Assembly (NCBI RefSeq): GCF_026183895.1
Contig: NZ_JAPFQI010000001.1
Coordinates: forward strand, 401,510 to 465,509
Origin: Sabulicella glaciei
GTDB taxonomy: Bacteria > Pseudomonadota > Alphaproteobacteria > Acetobacterales > Acetobacteraceae
Direction of reading: 5' to 3'
DNA: 64,000 nt
In this document: piece after piece, positions 36,104 to 46,089 of the stretch
How positions within the stretch are numbered: position 1 is the first letter of the stretch
Layout: every line of letters begins with the position of its first letter
Notes under the pieces: model-generated
What the model saw: the letters and a program-made list of their open reading frames with translations, nothing else
Database searches by the model: none
Told to the model about the DNA's origin: nothing
Position numbers and translations under genes: made by a program

Positions 36104-36892
36104 TCAGGTGAAGCGCGGAAACTCCGGCCCCGACAGCTTGTCGCCGGTCTTCAGCGTCAGGTGCCGCAGCGGCGGCGAGCCGCGGCCCTGGCGGTCGATG
36201 AAGACGGCATCGTCGCCGACCCAGCGCGCCGAGAAGACGCGGCGGCGCTGCTGCCTGTTGGTGTTGGCGGGCGCGCCATGGACGGTGCGGAAATCGAAGG
36301 CCACGGCGTCGCCCGGCTGCATCTCCCAGCCCTGGATGCGGTACTCGCCGCGCCGGGTGTCGATGTCCGGCATGTCCTCGGCCGTGTCGCCCTCGTAAAG
36401 ATCGGTGCCGTCGAAGCGCTTGGGCTTGTGGTTCACCCCCCAGCGATGCGAACCCGCGACGCATTCCAGCGTCACCTCGCGCGCAACGGGGTCGAGCGGG
36501 ATCCAGAAGGATACGCTCTGCTCGCCGCCGACGCAGTAATAGGGGCTGTCCTGGTGCCAGGGAGTGACGATGCTCGTCCCCGGTTCCTTCACCAGCACGT
36601 GGTCATGGAAGAATTGCGCACCTTCGCTGCCCATCAGGGCACGGGCAATCGCGGCGCCCGGTCCGCGCTCGACGAAGTCGCGGAATTCGGGGATGCGCTG
36701 CCAGTTGCAAAGGTCCTGGAAGAAGCGGGCAGAGCCGTCCTTTGGCGTGTAGGAGCGTTCATAGGGGCCGGGTGAGGCGATCAGCGCCTCGATCCCTGCG
36801 CGCAGGGGCTCGACCCAGTCGGCGAAGGCGCCGCGCAGCAGGATGGCTCCATCCTTCTGATAGGCCCGGAAATCGGCCCCCGTCACCGCCAT
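36104..36892 (-). CDS. phytanoyl-CoA dioxygenase (PhyH) family protein
   Basis: This 262-residue Fe(II)/2-oxoglutarate-dependent oxygenase has the double-stranded beta-helix ligands H113-x-D115 (TPWHQDSPYY) and H205 (FRTVHGAPAN). An Arg for 2-oxoglutarate lies about 12 residues later (RRRVFSARW). The family hydroxylates many small molecules, often to start catabolism. Here it is the first gene of a dioxygenase-dctP-dctQ-dctM unit, so it probably acts on the imported compound. The start at 36892 has GAGGAGG upstream. An operator-like palindrome 48 bp before the start closely matches the one in the hutI/hutF promoter region. Confidence 0.88.
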   Translation of the reverse strand: MAVTGADFRAYQKDGAILLRGAFADWVEPLRAGIEALIASPGPYERSYTPKDGSARFFQDLCNWQRIPEFRDFVERGPGAAIARALMGSEGAQFFHDHVLVKEPGTSIVTPWHQDSPYYCVGGEQSVSFWIPLDPVAREVTLECVAGSHRWGVNHKPKRFDGTDLYEGDTAEDMPDIDTRRGEYRIQGWEMQPGDAVAFDFRTVHGAPANTNRQQRRRVFSARWVGDDAVFIDRQGRGSPPLRHLTLKTGDKLSGPEFPRFT

Positions 36893-36939
36893 GCTCTTGC
36901 CCTCCTCTGTGGCCCGATCATGCGAGCCTGGGTCTGCAT

Positions 36940-36951
36940 ATGTAAAGACAT
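36940..36951. promoter_or_regulatory. HutC-like operator ahead of PhyH-TRAP genes
   Basis: ATGTAAAGACAT has perfect ATGT/ACAT arms and differs at one base from the site at 41831-41842. Its core resembles the TGTATAGACA-type operator of GntR/HutC repressors. It lies between the hutD stop and the PhyH start. This is inferred from sequence likeness. Confidence 0.6.
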
Positions 36952-36952
36952 G

Positions 36953-37459
36953 TCACAAGCGGTGAAGCGTGACCTCCGCCAGTTCCGCCGCCGTCTCAGG
37001 CACGGCCAGGACGGGAGTGCCCTCCGTTTCGGCAGCGTCGAGCAGCCCCAGCCTCTCGCCCCCCAGCGACACCGTTCCGCCCAGCACCAGGACGAAGTCG
37101 GCCGTCACCTTGCGCGGCGCGTCCAGCGCCACGCGGCGCACCGCGTGGGCGACGGCCCCGCGCCGGGTGATGACGTTGAAGGCCAGCATCGCCCCGGAAT
37201 CCAGCGCGGCCTCCACCACATCCTCGCCCCGGAAGGAGAAAGGCTCCGGTCCCACGGGTCGTCCGTTCAGGCGCAGGCCGCCGCCGATGGGAGTCAGGGT
37301 GCGGTCGAAGCCCGAATAGTCGGAGAAGGGTCCGCCGCGCGCGATCTCGGCCAGGGACAGGCGCCAGTCGTCATCGGAATGCCATGCGATCTCGTGGCTG
37401 ATGCCGCCGCCGTTGCGCCAGGGGCGTTTCTCGAAGGCCGAGCGCCGGATCACCCGCAT
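36953..37459 (-). CDS. hutD: HutD family protein
   Basis: This 168-residue bicupin-like protein has the HutD start [19 protein letters not shown], then [20 protein letters not shown] and LDRTL-type strands ([12 protein letters not shown]). HutD is found with hut genes in many proteobacteria. In Pseudomonas it sets an upper limit on hut expression and may bind a pathway intermediate such as formylglutamate or urocanate; it is not an enzyme of the route. It starts within the last codons of hutU (10-bp overlap) and has no good ribosome site of its own, so it is coupled to hutU. Confidence 0.88.
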   Translation of the reverse strand: MRVIRRSAFEKRPWRNGGGISHEIAWHSDDDWRLSLAEIARGGPFSDYSGFDRTLTPIGGGLRLNGRPVGPEPFSFRGEDVVEAALDSGAMLAFNVITRRGAVAHAVRRVALDAPRKVTADFVLVLGGTVSLGGERLGLLDAAETEGTPVLAVPETAAELAEVTLHRL

Positions 37460-39120
37460 GGGAGGATCGCCGGCAGGTCGAGGCCCATCTTGCGCGCGTG
37501 CTCCTGGGCGATGTCGTAGCCCGCATCGGCATGGCGCATGACGCCGGTCGCCGGGTCGTTCCACAGGACGCGCGACAGGCGGCGCGACGCGGCCTCGGTC
37601 CCGTCGCACAGCACCACCATGCCGGAGTGCTGCGAGTAGCCCATGCCGACCCCGCCACCGTGATGGAGCGACACCCAGGTCGCGCCCGAGGCGCAGTTGA
37701 GCAGCGCGTTCAGCAGCGGCCAGTCCGACACCGCGTCCGATCCGTCCATCATCGCCTCCGTCTCACGGTTGGGGGAGGCGACCGAGCCGGAATCCAGGTG
37801 GTCGCGCCCGATGACGACAGGGCCGATCTCCCCCCGTGCCACCATCTCGTTGAAGGCGAGGCCGATGCGGTCGCGATCGCCTAGGCCAACCCAGCAGATG
37901 CGCGCCGGCAATCCCTGGAAGGCGATGCGCTCCCGCGCCATGTCCAGCCAGCGATGCAGATGGGTGTCGTGCGGCATCAGCTCCCGCACCTTGTCGTCAG
38001 TCTTGCGGATGTCCTCCGGGTCGCCGGAAAGCGCGGCCCAGCGGAACGGCCCGACGCCGCGGCAGAAGAGCGGGCGGATATAGGCCGGCACGAATCCCGG
38101 GAAGTCGAAGGCGTTCCTGAGACCTTCGTCCTTCGCCATCTGCCGGATGTTGTTGCCGTAATCGAGCACGGCCGCGCCCATCCTCTGGAAGTCCAGCATG
38201 GCCTGGACATGCGCGACCATGGACTTCTTCGCCGCAGCGGCCACCGCCTTCGGGTCGGCCTCGCGCTTGCGCTCCCATTCCTCCAGCGTCCAGCCGGCGG
38301 GCAGGTAGCCATTGGCCGGGTCGTGCGCGCTGGTCTGGTCGGTCACGATGTCCGGCACCACCCCGCGCCGCACGAGTTCCGGAAAGACCTCCGCCGCATT
38401 GCCCAGCAGGCCGACGGAGATGGCTCGCTTCTCTTCGCAGGCGCGGCGGATCATCGCCAGCGCGTCGTCCAGCGTGTCGGCCTTGTGGTCGAGGTAGCGC
38501 GTCTCCAACCGCTTCTCGATGCGCGAGGGCTGGCACTCGACAGCCAGCACGCAGGCGCCGGCGAACACCCCCGCGAGGGGCTGCGCCCCGCCCATCCCGC
38601 CCAGCCCGCCCGTCAGGATCCAGCGCCCTTCGAGCGATCCGCCGAAATGCTGTCGCCCGGCCTCGACGAAGGTCTCGTAGGTACCCTGAACGATACCCTG
38701 CGAGCCGATATAGATCCAGGAGCCGGCCGTCATCTGGCCGTACATCATCAGCCCCTTGCGATCGAGCTCGTTGAAGTGCTCCCAGTTGGCCCAGGCGGGG
38801 ACGAGGTTGCTGTTCGCGATCAGGACGCGCGGCGCGTCGGCATGGGTGCGGAACACGCCGACCGGCTTGCCCGATTGCACCAGCAGCGTCTGGTCCTCCT
38901 CCAGCCGCCGCAGCACCGTGCAGATGCGGTCGAAGCTGTCCCAGTCGCGTGCGGCGCGCCCGATGCCGCCATAGACGACGAGTTCGCCGGGCTTCTCCGC
39001 CACCTCGGGGTCCAGGTTGTTCATCAGCATCCGCAGCGGCGCCTCGGCCTGCCAGGATTTCGCGGAGATCTGCATCCCGCGCGGGGCCCGGATCACGCGG
39101 TCATTGCGGCTTGTGGTCAC
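37450..39120 (-). CDS. hutU: urocanate hydratase
   Basis: This 556-residue cytosolic enzyme converts urocanate to imidazolonepropionate with tightly bound NAD. Typical blocks are [39 protein letters not shown], the dinucleotide-binding [14 protein letters not shown] (171-184), and late [20 protein letters not shown]. Length matches the family. It starts with GTG at 39120, overlapping the hutH stop as GTGA, and has GGAGG seven bases upstream within hutH. It is the third gene of the leftward hutI-H-U-D operon. Confidence 0.97.
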   Translation of the reverse strand: MTTSRNDRVIRAPRGMQISAKSWQAEAPLRMLMNNLDPEVAEKPGELVVYGGIGRAARDWDSFDRICTVLRRLEEDQTLLVQSGKPVGVFRTHADAPRVLIANSNLVPAWANWEHFNELDRKGLMMYGQMTAGSWIYIGSQGIVQGTYETFVEAGRQHFGGSLEGRWILTGGLGGMGGAQPLAGVFAGACVLAVECQPSRIEKRLETRYLDHKADTLDDALAMIRRACEEKRAISVGLLGNAAEVFPELVRRGVVPDIVTDQTSAHDPANGYLPAGWTLEEWERKREADPKAVAAAAKKSMVAHVQAMLDFQRMGAAVLDYGNNIRQMAKDEGLRNAFDFPGFVPAYIRPLFCRGVGPFRWAALSGDPEDIRKTDDKVRELMPHDTHLHRWLDMARERIAFQGLPARICWVGLGDRDRIGLAFNEMVARGEIGPVVIGRDHLDSGSVASPNRETEAMMDGSDAVSDWPLLNALLNCASGATWVSLHHGGGVGMGYSQHSGMVVLCDGTEAASRRLSRVLWNDPATGVMRHADAGYDIAQEHARKMGLDLPAILPCG

Positions 39121-40616
39121 AGCGAAACCTCCGTCAGTTCGGCGAGGGCGCCGATGGCGATCAGTTCTGTGGCAGCATGCATGTCGGGCGCCATGTGGCG
39201 ATCCTCCTCAAGCGTGGGCACGCAGGCGCGAAGGATCCCGCGCGCCTGCTCCAGCTTCGGCGAGGAGCGGAGCGGCGCGTGGAAGTCGCAGCCCTGGGCC
39301 GCCGCCAGGTACTCGATGCCCAGGATGGCGCGCAGGTTCCCGGCCATGGGGAGGAGGCGTCGTGCGCCGTGGGTGGCCATGCTCACGTGGTCCTCCTGGT
39401 TGGCGGAGGTCGGAATGGAATCCACGCTCGCCGGCATGGCCCGCTGCCGGTTCTCCGCGACCAGCGCCGCCGCCGTCACCTGCGGGATCATGAAGCCCGA
39501 GTTCAGCCCGGGACGCGGCGTCAGGAAGGCGGGCAGGCCGGACAGCACCGGATCGGTCAGCAGGGTGATGCGCCGCTCGGCGAGGGATCCGATCTCGCAA
39601 ATCGCCATGGCGATGGTGTCGGCGGCAAACGCCACGGGCTCGGCATGGAAGTTCCCGCCGGAGATCACTTCGCTTTCCGCGCTGAACACCAGCGGGTTGT
39701 CGGAAACGCCGTTGGCCTCGATCTCCAGCGTCGCAGCGGCCTGGCGCAGGATGTCCAGGCACGCGCCCATTACCTGCGGCTGGCAGCGCAGGCAGTAGGG
39801 GTCCTGCACGCGCGGGTCGTCCACCCGGTGGCTGGCGCGGATCGCGCTGCCATCCATCAGGGCGCGCAGCGAGGCAGCGGCCTCCGCCTGGCCACGATGG
39901 CCGCGCAGCGCGTGGATCCGAGGGTCGAACGGACCGTCGCTGCCCTTGGCCGCGTCGGTGGACAGCGCACCGGTGACCAGGGCGGAGGCATAGGCGCGCT
40001 CGGCCTCGAACAACCCGGCCAGGGCGAGGGCCGTGCTCACCTGCGTGCCGTTCAGCAGCGCCAGCCCTTCCTTCGGTCCGAGCACGAGTGGCTCCATGCC
40101 GTGCCGGGTGAGCGCCGCCGAAGCCTCGCCCTCGCCGAGGAACTCGCCGACGCCCATCAGCGCGGCGGTCATGTGCGCCAGCGGCGCGAGGTCGCCCGAG
40201 GCACCGACCGAGCCCTGCGCCGGGATGGCAGGCAGGAGGCCTCGCTGGAGGCATGCGGCGAGCATCTCGATCACCGCCCAGCGCACGCCGGAGGCGCCGC
40301 GCGCCAGGCTGCCCAGCTTCAGCGCCAGAACCAGCCGCACCACGTCGGCCGGCAGGTTCTCGCCCACGCCCGCCGCGTGGGACAGCACGATGTTGCGCTG
40401 GAGGGTCGCGAGATCGGCATCGGCGATCCGCACCTGCGCCAGCTTCCCGAAGCCGGTGTTGATTCCATAGACCGCCTCGCCCTTGCGCAGGATGGCGGCG
40501 ACGGTGGCCGCACCCGCCTCCACCGCCTCGCGGCAGGATCCGTCGAGGCTCGGAACGGCGCCGCGATACACGGCGCGCCAAAGGGCGAGGGGAGCCCTGC
40601 CAGGGGAAAGGATCAT
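39117..40616 (-). CDS. hutH: histidine ammonia-lyase
   Basis: At 499 residues this is the normal HutH length. It removes ammonia from histidine to give urocanate. The MIO cofactor forms from Ala139-Ser140-Gly141 in [15 protein letters not shown]. Further markers are [35 protein letters not shown] and [14 protein letters not shown]. The ATG at 40616 overlaps the hutI TGA (ATGA) and follows GGAGGGG. This is the committing step of the pathway. Confidence 0.97.
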   Translation of the reverse strand: MILSPGRAPLALWRAVYRGAVPSLDGSCREAVEAGAATVAAILRKGEAVYGINTGFGKLAQVRIADADLATLQRNIVLSHAAGVGENLPADVVRLVLALKLGSLARGASGVRWAVIEMLAACLQRGLLPAIPAQGSVGASGDLAPLAHMTAALMGVGEFLGEGEASAALTRHGMEPLVLGPKEGLALLNGTQVSTALALAGLFEAERAYASALVTGALSTDAAKGSDGPFDPRIHALRGHRGQAEAAASLRALMDGSAIRASHRVDDPRVQDPYCLRCQPQVMGACLDILRQAAATLEIEANGVSDNPLVFSAESEVISGGNFHAEPVAFAADTIAMAICEIGSLAERRITLLTDPVLSGLPAFLTPRPGLNSGFMIPQVTAAALVAENRQRAMPASVDSIPTSANQEDHVSMATHGARRLLPMAGNLRAILGIEYLAAAQGCDFHAPLRSSPKLEQARGILRACVPTLEEDRHMAPDMHAATELIAIGALAELTEVSL

Positions 40617-41809
40617 TGGCCCCTCCAGATGCGGGCATGCAGCGGATTGAAGCCGATGCGGTAGACGAGCTCCGCCGGGCTCTCGATATCCCAGATCGCC
40701 ATGTCGCAGGACTTTCCGGCTTCCAGCGTGCCGGTATCCTCCAGCAGCCCAAGGGCCCGCGCGGCTTCCCGCGTTACCCCCGCGAGGCATTCGGCGACGG
40801 TGAGGCGGAACAGCGTGGCACCCATGTTCATGATCAGCAGCAAGGAGGTGAGGGGCGAGGTTCCGGGATTGCTGTCGGTCGCCAGGGCGATGCGCGCGCC
40901 GGCCCGGCGCAGCGCTTCCACCGGCGGACGCTGCGTCTCGCGCAGCGTGTAGAAGGCGCCGGGAAGCAGCACGGCCACCGTGCCGGAACGCGCGAGCGCC
41001 GCGGCGCCTTCCTCATCCGTGTGCTCCAGGTGGTCGGCGGAGAGCGCGCCGTGCTCCGCCGCCAGCGCGGCGCCGCGCAGGTTGGAAAGCTGGTCGGCGT
41101 GCAGCTTCACCGGAAGCCCGTGCGCCTTCGCGGCGGCGAAGACGCGCCGCGTCTGCTCCGGCGAGAAGGCGATGCCTTCACAAAACGCATCCACCGCATC
41201 AGCCAAGCCTTCGGCAGCCAGTGCCGGCAGCATCTCCTCGCAGACGCGGGTGATGTAGCCGTCCTTGTCGCCGGCCGCTTCCGGCGGCAGGGCGTGAGCG
41301 CCCAGGAAGGTCGTGCGGATCGTCACCGGCCGTTCCTGCGCGAGGCGCCGCGCCGCACGCAGGCAACGCCGCTCGGTCTCGAGGTCCAGCCCGTAGCCCG
41401 ACTTCACCTCCACCGTGGTCGCGCCCTCGGCAAGCAGATGGTCCAGCCGGCGAAGCGCCGAAGAGACCAGCGAATCCACGTTGGCCGCCCGTGTGGCCTG
41501 CACGGAGGAGACGATGCCTCCGCCCGCCCGCGCGATCTCCTCATAGGACGCGCCGGCGAGGCGCATCTCGAACTCCCGCGCACGGTCTCCGCCGAAGACG
41601 AGATGCGTGTGGCAATCCACGAGGCCTGGCGTGGCCCAGCGCCCGGCGCCGTCCACGACGCGCTTCGCGTCATGCGCGGGCATCTCCGCCTCGGGACCTG
41701 CGAAGGCGATGCGCCCATCCTTCGCGGCGACTGCGCCGCGCTCGACCGGGGCCGCGCCCTCGGCCAACGTAAGGAGGCGCAAGTCGCGCCAGACCGTGTC
41801 GAAGAGCAT
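40613..41809 (-). CDS. hutI: imidazolonepropionase
   Basis: This 398-residue metal-dependent hydrolase of the amidohydrolase fold opens imidazolonepropionate to formimidoylglutamate. Metal motif H67-T-H69 lies in [20 protein letters not shown], followed by the substrate region [19 protein letters not shown], then [21 protein letters not shown] and [10 protein letters not shown] with the late metal/catalytic Asp. The start at 41809 has GGGAAGG at good spacing; an upstream in-frame ATG at 41983 would overlap hutF. It leads the hutIHUD operon, downstream of the operator-like site at 41831. Confidence 0.97.
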   Translation of the reverse strand: MLFDTVWRDLRLLTLAEGAAPVERGAVAAKDGRIAFAGPEAEMPAHDAKRVVDGAGRWATPGLVDCHTHLVFGGDRAREFEMRLAGASYEEIARAGGGIVSSVQATRAANVDSLVSSALRRLDHLLAEGATTVEVKSGYGLDLETERRCLRAARRLAQERPVTIRTTFLGAHALPPEAAGDKDGYITRVCEEMLPALAAEGLADAVDAFCEGIAFSPEQTRRVFAAAKAHGLPVKLHADQLSNLRGAALAAEHGALSADHLEHTDEEGAAALARSGTVAVLLPGAFYTLRETQRPPVEALRRAGARIALATDSNPGTSPLTSLLLIMNMGATLFRLTVAECLAGVTREAARALGLLEDTGTLEAGKSCDMAIWDIESPAELVYRIGFNPLHARIWRGQ

Positions 41810-41830
41810 GGTGCCTTCCCGAGCGGCTTC

Positions 41831-41842
41831 ATGTATAGACAT
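41831..41842. promoter_or_regulatory. HutC-like operator in hutI/hutF divergent promoter region
   Basis: ATGTATAGACAT has perfect ATGT/ACAT arms and a TGTATAGACA core of the kind bound by HutC repressors. It lies 22 bp upstream of hutI and 53 bp upstream of hutF, so one site could control both directions. A copy with one mismatch occurs at 36940-36951. HutC is encoded by the second gene of the rightward pair. Confidence 0.72.
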
Positions 41843-41894
41843 AAGCGTGTCGCGCGGCTCCGTCCAGCGCCGCGTGGAGGGAAGGGGCCACGCC

Positions 41895-43217
41895 ATGCCG
41901 AATCGCATCCTGCTTGATGAAGCCCGCCTGGAAGCCGGCTGGGCGCGCTCCGTCGGCGTGACGATCGAGAATGGCGCGATCACCGAGGTGGTGCCGAGAG
42001 CGCCGCAGGATTATGGCCCGCGCATGGGCGGCCGTGCCATTCCCGGCATGCCGAACCTCCATTCCCACCTGTTCCAGCGCGCCATGGCTGGCCTCGCGGA
42101 GACGCGCGGGCCCGCCTCGGACTCCTTCTGGACATGGCGCGAGGTGATGTACGGATTCCTCGCCCGGCTTTCTCCGGAGGACGTCGAGGCCATCGCCGCC
42201 CAGGCCATGATGGAGATGCTGGAAGGGGGCTTCACCGCCCTTTGCGAGTTCCAATACCTGCACCACGCGCCCGACGGCTCGGCCTATGCCAACCCCGCGG
42301 AAATGGCGGAGCGAATCGCCGCGGCGGCGGCCGAGACGGGAGTGGGCCTCACGCTGCTGCCGGTCTTCTACGCCCATGGCGGCTTCGGCCCTGTGCCGGC
42401 CGCTGAGGGCCAGCGCCGCTTCGTCTCGGACCGCGACTCCTATGCGCGACTGCTGGAGGCGAGCGCCGACGCGCTCATCGGATTGCCGGATTCAAGGCTC
42501 GGCGTGGCGCCTCACTCCCTGCGCGCCGCGACGGGGGAGGAAATCAGCCATCTCCTCGCCCTTCGCCCGCAGGGGCCGGTTCACATCCACGTCGCCGAGC
42601 AGGTGGCGGAGGTGGAGGCCTGCCTCGCCTGGTGCGGCGCGCGGCCCGTGCAGCACCTGCTCGATACTCAGCCCGTGGACCGGCGCTGGTGCCTGATCCA
42701 CGCGACCCAGATGGAGGCTTCGGAAACCGAGGCGCTGTCCCGCAGCGGCGCCGTTGCCGGTCTTTGCCCGATCACCGAGGCCAATCTGGGCGATGGCTTC
42801 TTCGACGCCATGAGCTTCGCCGGCCCTTGGGGGGTCGGCAGCGACTCCAACGTGGAGATCACCGCCCCCGGCGAGTTGCGGATGCTCGAATACGGGCAGC
42901 GCCTGCTGCATCGCGCCCGCAACGTGCTGGCGCGGGGCGAGGGAAGTTCCACCGGAGCGAGCCTCTACGAGGCGGCGCTGGCCGGCGGCGCCCAGGCCTC
43001 GGGCCGTGCCCTGGGTCGCATCGCGCCTGGCGCACGGGCCGATCTGGTGTGGCTGGAGACGGGCTCGGAACTCGACGACTACGTCTTCGTCCGCGGCGCG
43101 CGTGCCATCCGGCGCGTCATGGTGGGCGGGCGCGTGGTGGTGGAGCAGGGCAGGCACCAGGCGCGCGACCGCATCGCCGCGCGCTTCCGCGCGGTGATGG
43201 AGCGGCTGCGTGGCTGA
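41895..43217 (+). CDS. hutF: formimidoylglutamate deiminase
   Basis: This 440-residue amidohydrolase releases ammonia from N-formimidoylglutamate to give N-formylglutamate, marking the five-step hut route. Metal ligands are in [16 protein letters not shown] (H56, H58), [15 protein letters not shown] (His), [11 protein letters not shown] (His) and [10 protein letters not shown] (Asp). The start at 41895 was chosen over upstream in-frame codons because it fits the usual HutF N-terminus. The next enzyme of the route, HutG, is absent from the window. The hutC start overlaps its end by eight bases. Confidence 0.95.
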   Translation: MPNRILLDEARLEAGWARSVGVTIENGAITEVVPRAPQDYGPRMGGRAIPGMPNLHSHLFQRAMAGLAETRGPASDSFWTWREVMYGFLARLSPEDVEAIAAQAMMEMLEGGFTALCEFQYLHHAPDGSAYANPAEMAERIAAAAAETGVGLTLLPVFYAHGGFGPVPAAEGQRRFVSDRDSYARLLEASADALIGLPDSRLGVAPHSLRAATGEEISHLLALRPQGPVHIHVAEQVAEVEACLAWCGARPVQHLLDTQPVDRRWCLIHATQMEASETEALSRSGAVAGLCPITEANLGDGFFDAMSFAGPWGVGSDSNVEITAPGELRMLEYGQRLLHRARNVLARGEGSSTGASLYEAALAGGAQASGRALGRIAPGARADLVWLETGSELDDYVFVRGARAIRRVMVGGRVVVEQGRHQARDRIAARFRAVMERLRG

Positions 43218-43920
43218 CACCATCGCCGCGCGCATCCGCGCCGAGATCGAGGGTCCCATCCTCTCGGGCGAATGGCCGCCCGGCACGCGCATTCCCTTCG
43301 AGCACGAGTTGGCCACCCGCTTCGGCTGCTCGCGCATGACGGTGAACAAGGTGCTTTCAGCGCTTGCGGCGGAGGGGCTGATCACGCGCCGACGCCGCAC
43401 CGGCTCGGTCGTTGCCAGCCCGCCCGGCGAACGGGCGCTGCTGGAGATCCATGATCTGGCGCTGGAGGCCCGCCGCGCCGGACGGCAGTACCGGCACGAA
43501 GTGCTAGAGCGTGAAATGCGCCGCGCAAGGCCGGCCGAGGCGCAGGGGCTTGGCCTCTCCGCCGGGGCGCGCCTGCTGTGCCTTGCGACACTGCATCACA
43601 CGGATGGCGTGCCCGACGCCTATGAGACGCGCCTGATCAGCCTGGACACCGTGCCCGAGGCGGAGTGCGAGTCCTTTCGTGACATGCCGCCCGGTACGTG
43701 GCTCCTGGCCCGCGTCGCCTGGACCGTGGCCGAGCACGCTGTCGCCGCCATCCCGGCCGATGCGGCACTCGCTCAGCGCCTTCAGGTTGAGCGGGGCGCC
43801 GCCTGCCTGCTGCTCGAGCGGCGCACTTGGCAGTCGGGGCGCCTCGTGACGGAGGCGCGCATCGCCTATCCGGGCGACCGCCACCGACTCGTGGGGCGTT
43901 TTGGTCCTGGGGGCCGGTGA
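43210..43920 (+). CDS. hutC: histidine utilisation repressor HutC (GntR family)
   Basis: This 236-residue regulator has an N-terminal winged helix-turn-helix (about 10-72, with FEHELATRFGCSRMTVNKVL) and a C-terminal UTRA ligand domain (about 90-230). HutC represses hut genes and is released by urocanate. It starts with GTG 43210 inside the end of hutF, so it is translated with it and is likely to control its own level. Candidate target sites are the palindromes at 41831 and 36940. The last residues are Gly/Arg-rich. Confidence 0.95.
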   Translation: MADTIAARIRAEIEGPILSGEWPPGTRIPFEHELATRFGCSRMTVNKVLSALAAEGLITRRRRTGSVVASPPGERALLEIHDLALEARRAGRQYRHEVLEREMRRARPAEAQGLGLSAGARLLCLATLHHTDGVPDAYETRLISLDTVPEAECESFRDMPPGTWLLARVAWTVAEHAVAAIPADAALAQRLQVERGAACLLLERRTWQSGRLVTEARIAYPGDRHRLVGRFGPGGR

Positions 43921-43926
43921 GAGCGG

Positions 43927-44193
43927 TCAGGCCTTCAGCCAACCCTCCGCCGTGCGTTCCAGCTTGCGTGCTTCCCGCGCGGCGCCCCGCGTGTCCTCCG
44001 AAAGGCGTGCGAGACCGCCCTGGTAAGCGACCACGCTGCCCTGCAGCCCCATGACGGTTTGCCGCAGCGAGCCCAACTCGGCGCGGAACTGCGCCAAGGC
44101 CGCCTGCTGGTCTGCCAGGGCGGCATCGAGGCTGCGTAGCGCGGTGCGAAGACGGTGGTCGCGGCGGGCAGGAAAACGCAGGATATCGGCCAT
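43927..44193 (-). CDS. small coiled-coil protein, hypothetical
   Basis: This predicts 88 residues, almost entirely one helix with heptad character (DAALADQQAALAQFRAELGS), ending in ERTAEGWLKA. There are no cysteines, signal peptide or membrane segment. ATG 44193 was preferred over 44205 because GGAG sits six bases before it. The gene is convergent with hutC across 6 bp. Its promoter probably lies in the AT-rich stretch at 44222-44271. No function can be assigned. Confidence 0.7.
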   Translation of the reverse strand: MADILRFPARRDHRLRTALRSLDAALADQQAALAQFRAELGSLRQTVMGLQGSVVAYQGGLARLSEDTRGAAREARKLERTAEGWLKA

Positions 44194-44221
44194 GCGGCGC
44201 TCCATCAGGACGATGAAGCCT

Positions 44222-44271
44222 TCCTTACCACTCTTCTAAATTTGTTACCATGTCTCATAAAATATTCAAGC
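44222..44271. promoter_or_regulatory. AT-rich promoter-like segment
   Basis: About 50 bp with roughly 30% GC stands out sharply from its GC-rich surroundings. It lies between the coiled-coil gene and the end of the DUF3429 gene. Read leftward it contains TTGAAT and, further on, GGTAA repeated twice at about 20-bp spacing. It probably carries the promoter of the small leftward gene. Exact -35/-10 boxes could not be fixed. Confidence 0.45.
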
Positions 44272-44706
44272 GAGCGCGGCAGCCAGCAGGCAGGCTCCAG
44301 CGCTCAGCGACAGCACCCAGCGAAGCACCAAGTAGGGACCCGGAACGAGGCCACGCAGCGAGGCCCACTGCTCGACGGCAGCGACCGCGATCACCGTGGC
44401 CGCCAGAAGCCAGAGCCCCGACTTCAAAGGCAGGAGCAGCGCGGCCCAACCGACGAGCGCTGGAAGCACACCCAGGCTGAGGCGTTGCCGGTTCGCTGGC
44501 ACCTCCGACTCGGGCGCCCGGAGCGCGAGTCCCCAGTGCACCGCGCCCAGGAACGACAGGATCACCGCGCCATAACCGCGCAGCGCCATCATCGCCCATT
44601 CATGCCAGCCGGTGACTGCCAGCGCCACGAGCGCCAGCCCCGCGAAGGGGAGAAGGCCCAGCAGGCCAAGGGTCCATGCGAGGCGCATCGTCGCGGCTTC
44701 CATCAT
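44266..44706 (-). CDS. DUF3429 membrane protein
   Basis: This 146-residue protein has four to five hydrophobic helices and the DUF3429 core YGAVILSFLGAVHWGLAL in helix 2. It is a conserved inner-membrane protein of unknown function. Possible starts are ATG 44706, 44703 and 44688; none has a strong ribosome site, and the first was kept. It is divergent from the CNNM/CorC gene by 53 bp. Confidence 0.85.
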   Translation of the reverse strand: MMEAATMRLAWTLGLLGLLPFAGLALVALAVTGWHEWAMMALRGYGAVILSFLGAVHWGLALRAPESEVPANRQRLSLGVLPALVGWAALLLPLKSGLWLLAATVIAVAAVEQWASLRGLVPGPYLVLRWVLSLSAGACLLAAALA

Positions 44707-44759
44707 TGAAGGTCAGCCCATCCTCGTCCTGGTGTCCAGCATGCCCTACATACCCTGGC

Positions 44760-46079
44760 ATGGGCGTTACCTTTGAGATTGCGATCGTTCTCCTTCTGAC
44801 GGTGCTCAACGGCGTATTCGCCATGAGCGAGCTCGCCGTCGTGTCCTCGCGCAGGGCGCGCCTCATCAGCATGGAGCGCAAGGGCAGCCGCGGCGCGGCC
44901 GCCGCGCTGCGCCTGCAGGAGAATCCATCTCGCTTCCTGCCGACCGTGCAGGTCGGCATCTCGCTGGTCGGCATCCTTGCAGGTGTGTTCGGCGGCGCGG
45001 CCATTGCCGGGCCGCTCGGCGACTGGTTCGTGGAGGTTCCTGCGCTTGCGGTCTGGGGGCGCAGCCTCGCCTTCTTCCTGGTGGTCGTCGGCATCACCTA
45101 CCTCAACCTCATTCTCGGCGAACTCGTGCCGAAGCAGATCGCCTTGCGTGACCCAGAGCGCGTGGCCGCCATGCTCGCCCTGCCGCTGGAGGCGCTGGCG
45201 CGGACCAGCTCGCCGGTCATCTGGGTTCTTTCGCGCTCCTCGGACCTCATCCTGCGCCTCGTGGGCGCGCACCGTCCGACTGAGCAGGGGGTGACGGAAG
45301 AGGAGGTGAAGGCCCTGGTCGCCGAGGGAGCCGAGGCCGGCGCGCTGGAGCACACGGAGCGCCAGATGATCGAGCGCGTCCTGCGCCTTGCCGACCGCCC
45401 GGTGCGCGCGCTGATGACGCCGCGCACCGAGGTGGCCTGGATCGACCGCAACGCCACGTCCGACCAGGTCGCGGAGGCGCTGCGCTCCGAGACGCTGACG
45501 CGCTTCGTCGTCGCCGACGGCCGCGTGGACAACGTAGTGGGGGTGGTGGCGGTCAAGGACCTGCTGGACCAATGCTTGTCCGGAGGTCCGATGAATCTGG
45601 CCACCGCACTGCGTCAGCCCACCGTCCTGCCCGACAACCTTTCGGCCATGGATGCGCTGGAAAGGCTGCGCGCCGACGCGCTCGGCATCGCGCTGGTGCT
45701 GGACGAGTACGGCTCCTTCGAAGGGGTGGTGACCGCGTCCGACCTGCTGGAAGCCATCGTGGGCGAGCTGGGTCCCGCACCCGAATCCGGCAAGCCTTCC
45801 GCCGTGACGCGCCATGACGGCTCGATGCTGCTGGACGGGATGATGGCGCTGGACGAGCTGCGCGAGCGCCTGGGCGAGTTCGAGCCGCCGCCGCAATCGG
45901 CCTCCTACCACACCGTCGCGGGCCTCATGCTCGCGCTGCTCCAGCGCGTCCCGCGCGAAGGGGACCGCATCGCCCATGGCGGGTGGCGCTTCGAGATCCT
46001 GGATATGGATGGGCGCCGCGTGGACAAGGTCCTCGCGGCGCGGGAGGAGGCGGTCGCGCCGCCCCCTGTGGAAGGTTGA
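44760..46079 (+). CDS. CNNM/CorC-type transporter (hemolysin family)
   Basis: A 439-residue protein in three parts. The N-terminal DUF21 membrane domain (about 1-195) has MSELAVVSSRRARLISMERK and the helix end ILGELVPKQIALRDPE. A CBS pair (about 215-335) includes VRALMTPRTEVAWIDRNATS. The C-terminal CorC_HlyC domain is about 350-430. Members are linked to magnesium or cobalt homeostasis in the inner membrane; the older name hemolysin is misleading. ATG 44760 is where the membrane domain begins. It ends 10 bp from the convergent DUF4142 gene. Confidence 0.92.
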   Translation: MGVTFEIAIVLLLTVLNGVFAMSELAVVSSRRARLISMERKGSRGAAAALRLQENPSRFLPTVQVGISLVGILAGVFGGAAIAGPLGDWFVEVPALAVWGRSLAFFLVVVGITYLNLILGELVPKQIALRDPERVAAMLALPLEALARTSSPVIWVLSRSSDLILRLVGAHRPTEQGVTEEEVKALVAEGAEAGALEHTERQMIERVLRLADRPVRALMTPRTEVAWIDRNATSDQVAEALRSETLTRFVVADGRVDNVVGVVAVKDLLDQCLSGGPMNLATALRQPTVLPDNLSAMDALERLRADALGIALVLDEYGSFEGVVTASDLLEAIVGELGPAPESGKPSAVTRHDGSMLLDGMMALDELRERLGEFEPPPQSASYHTVAGLMLALLQRVPREGDRIAHGGWRFEILDMDGRRVDKVLAAREEAVAPPPVEG

Positions 46080-46089
46080 GGGCCGAGCC

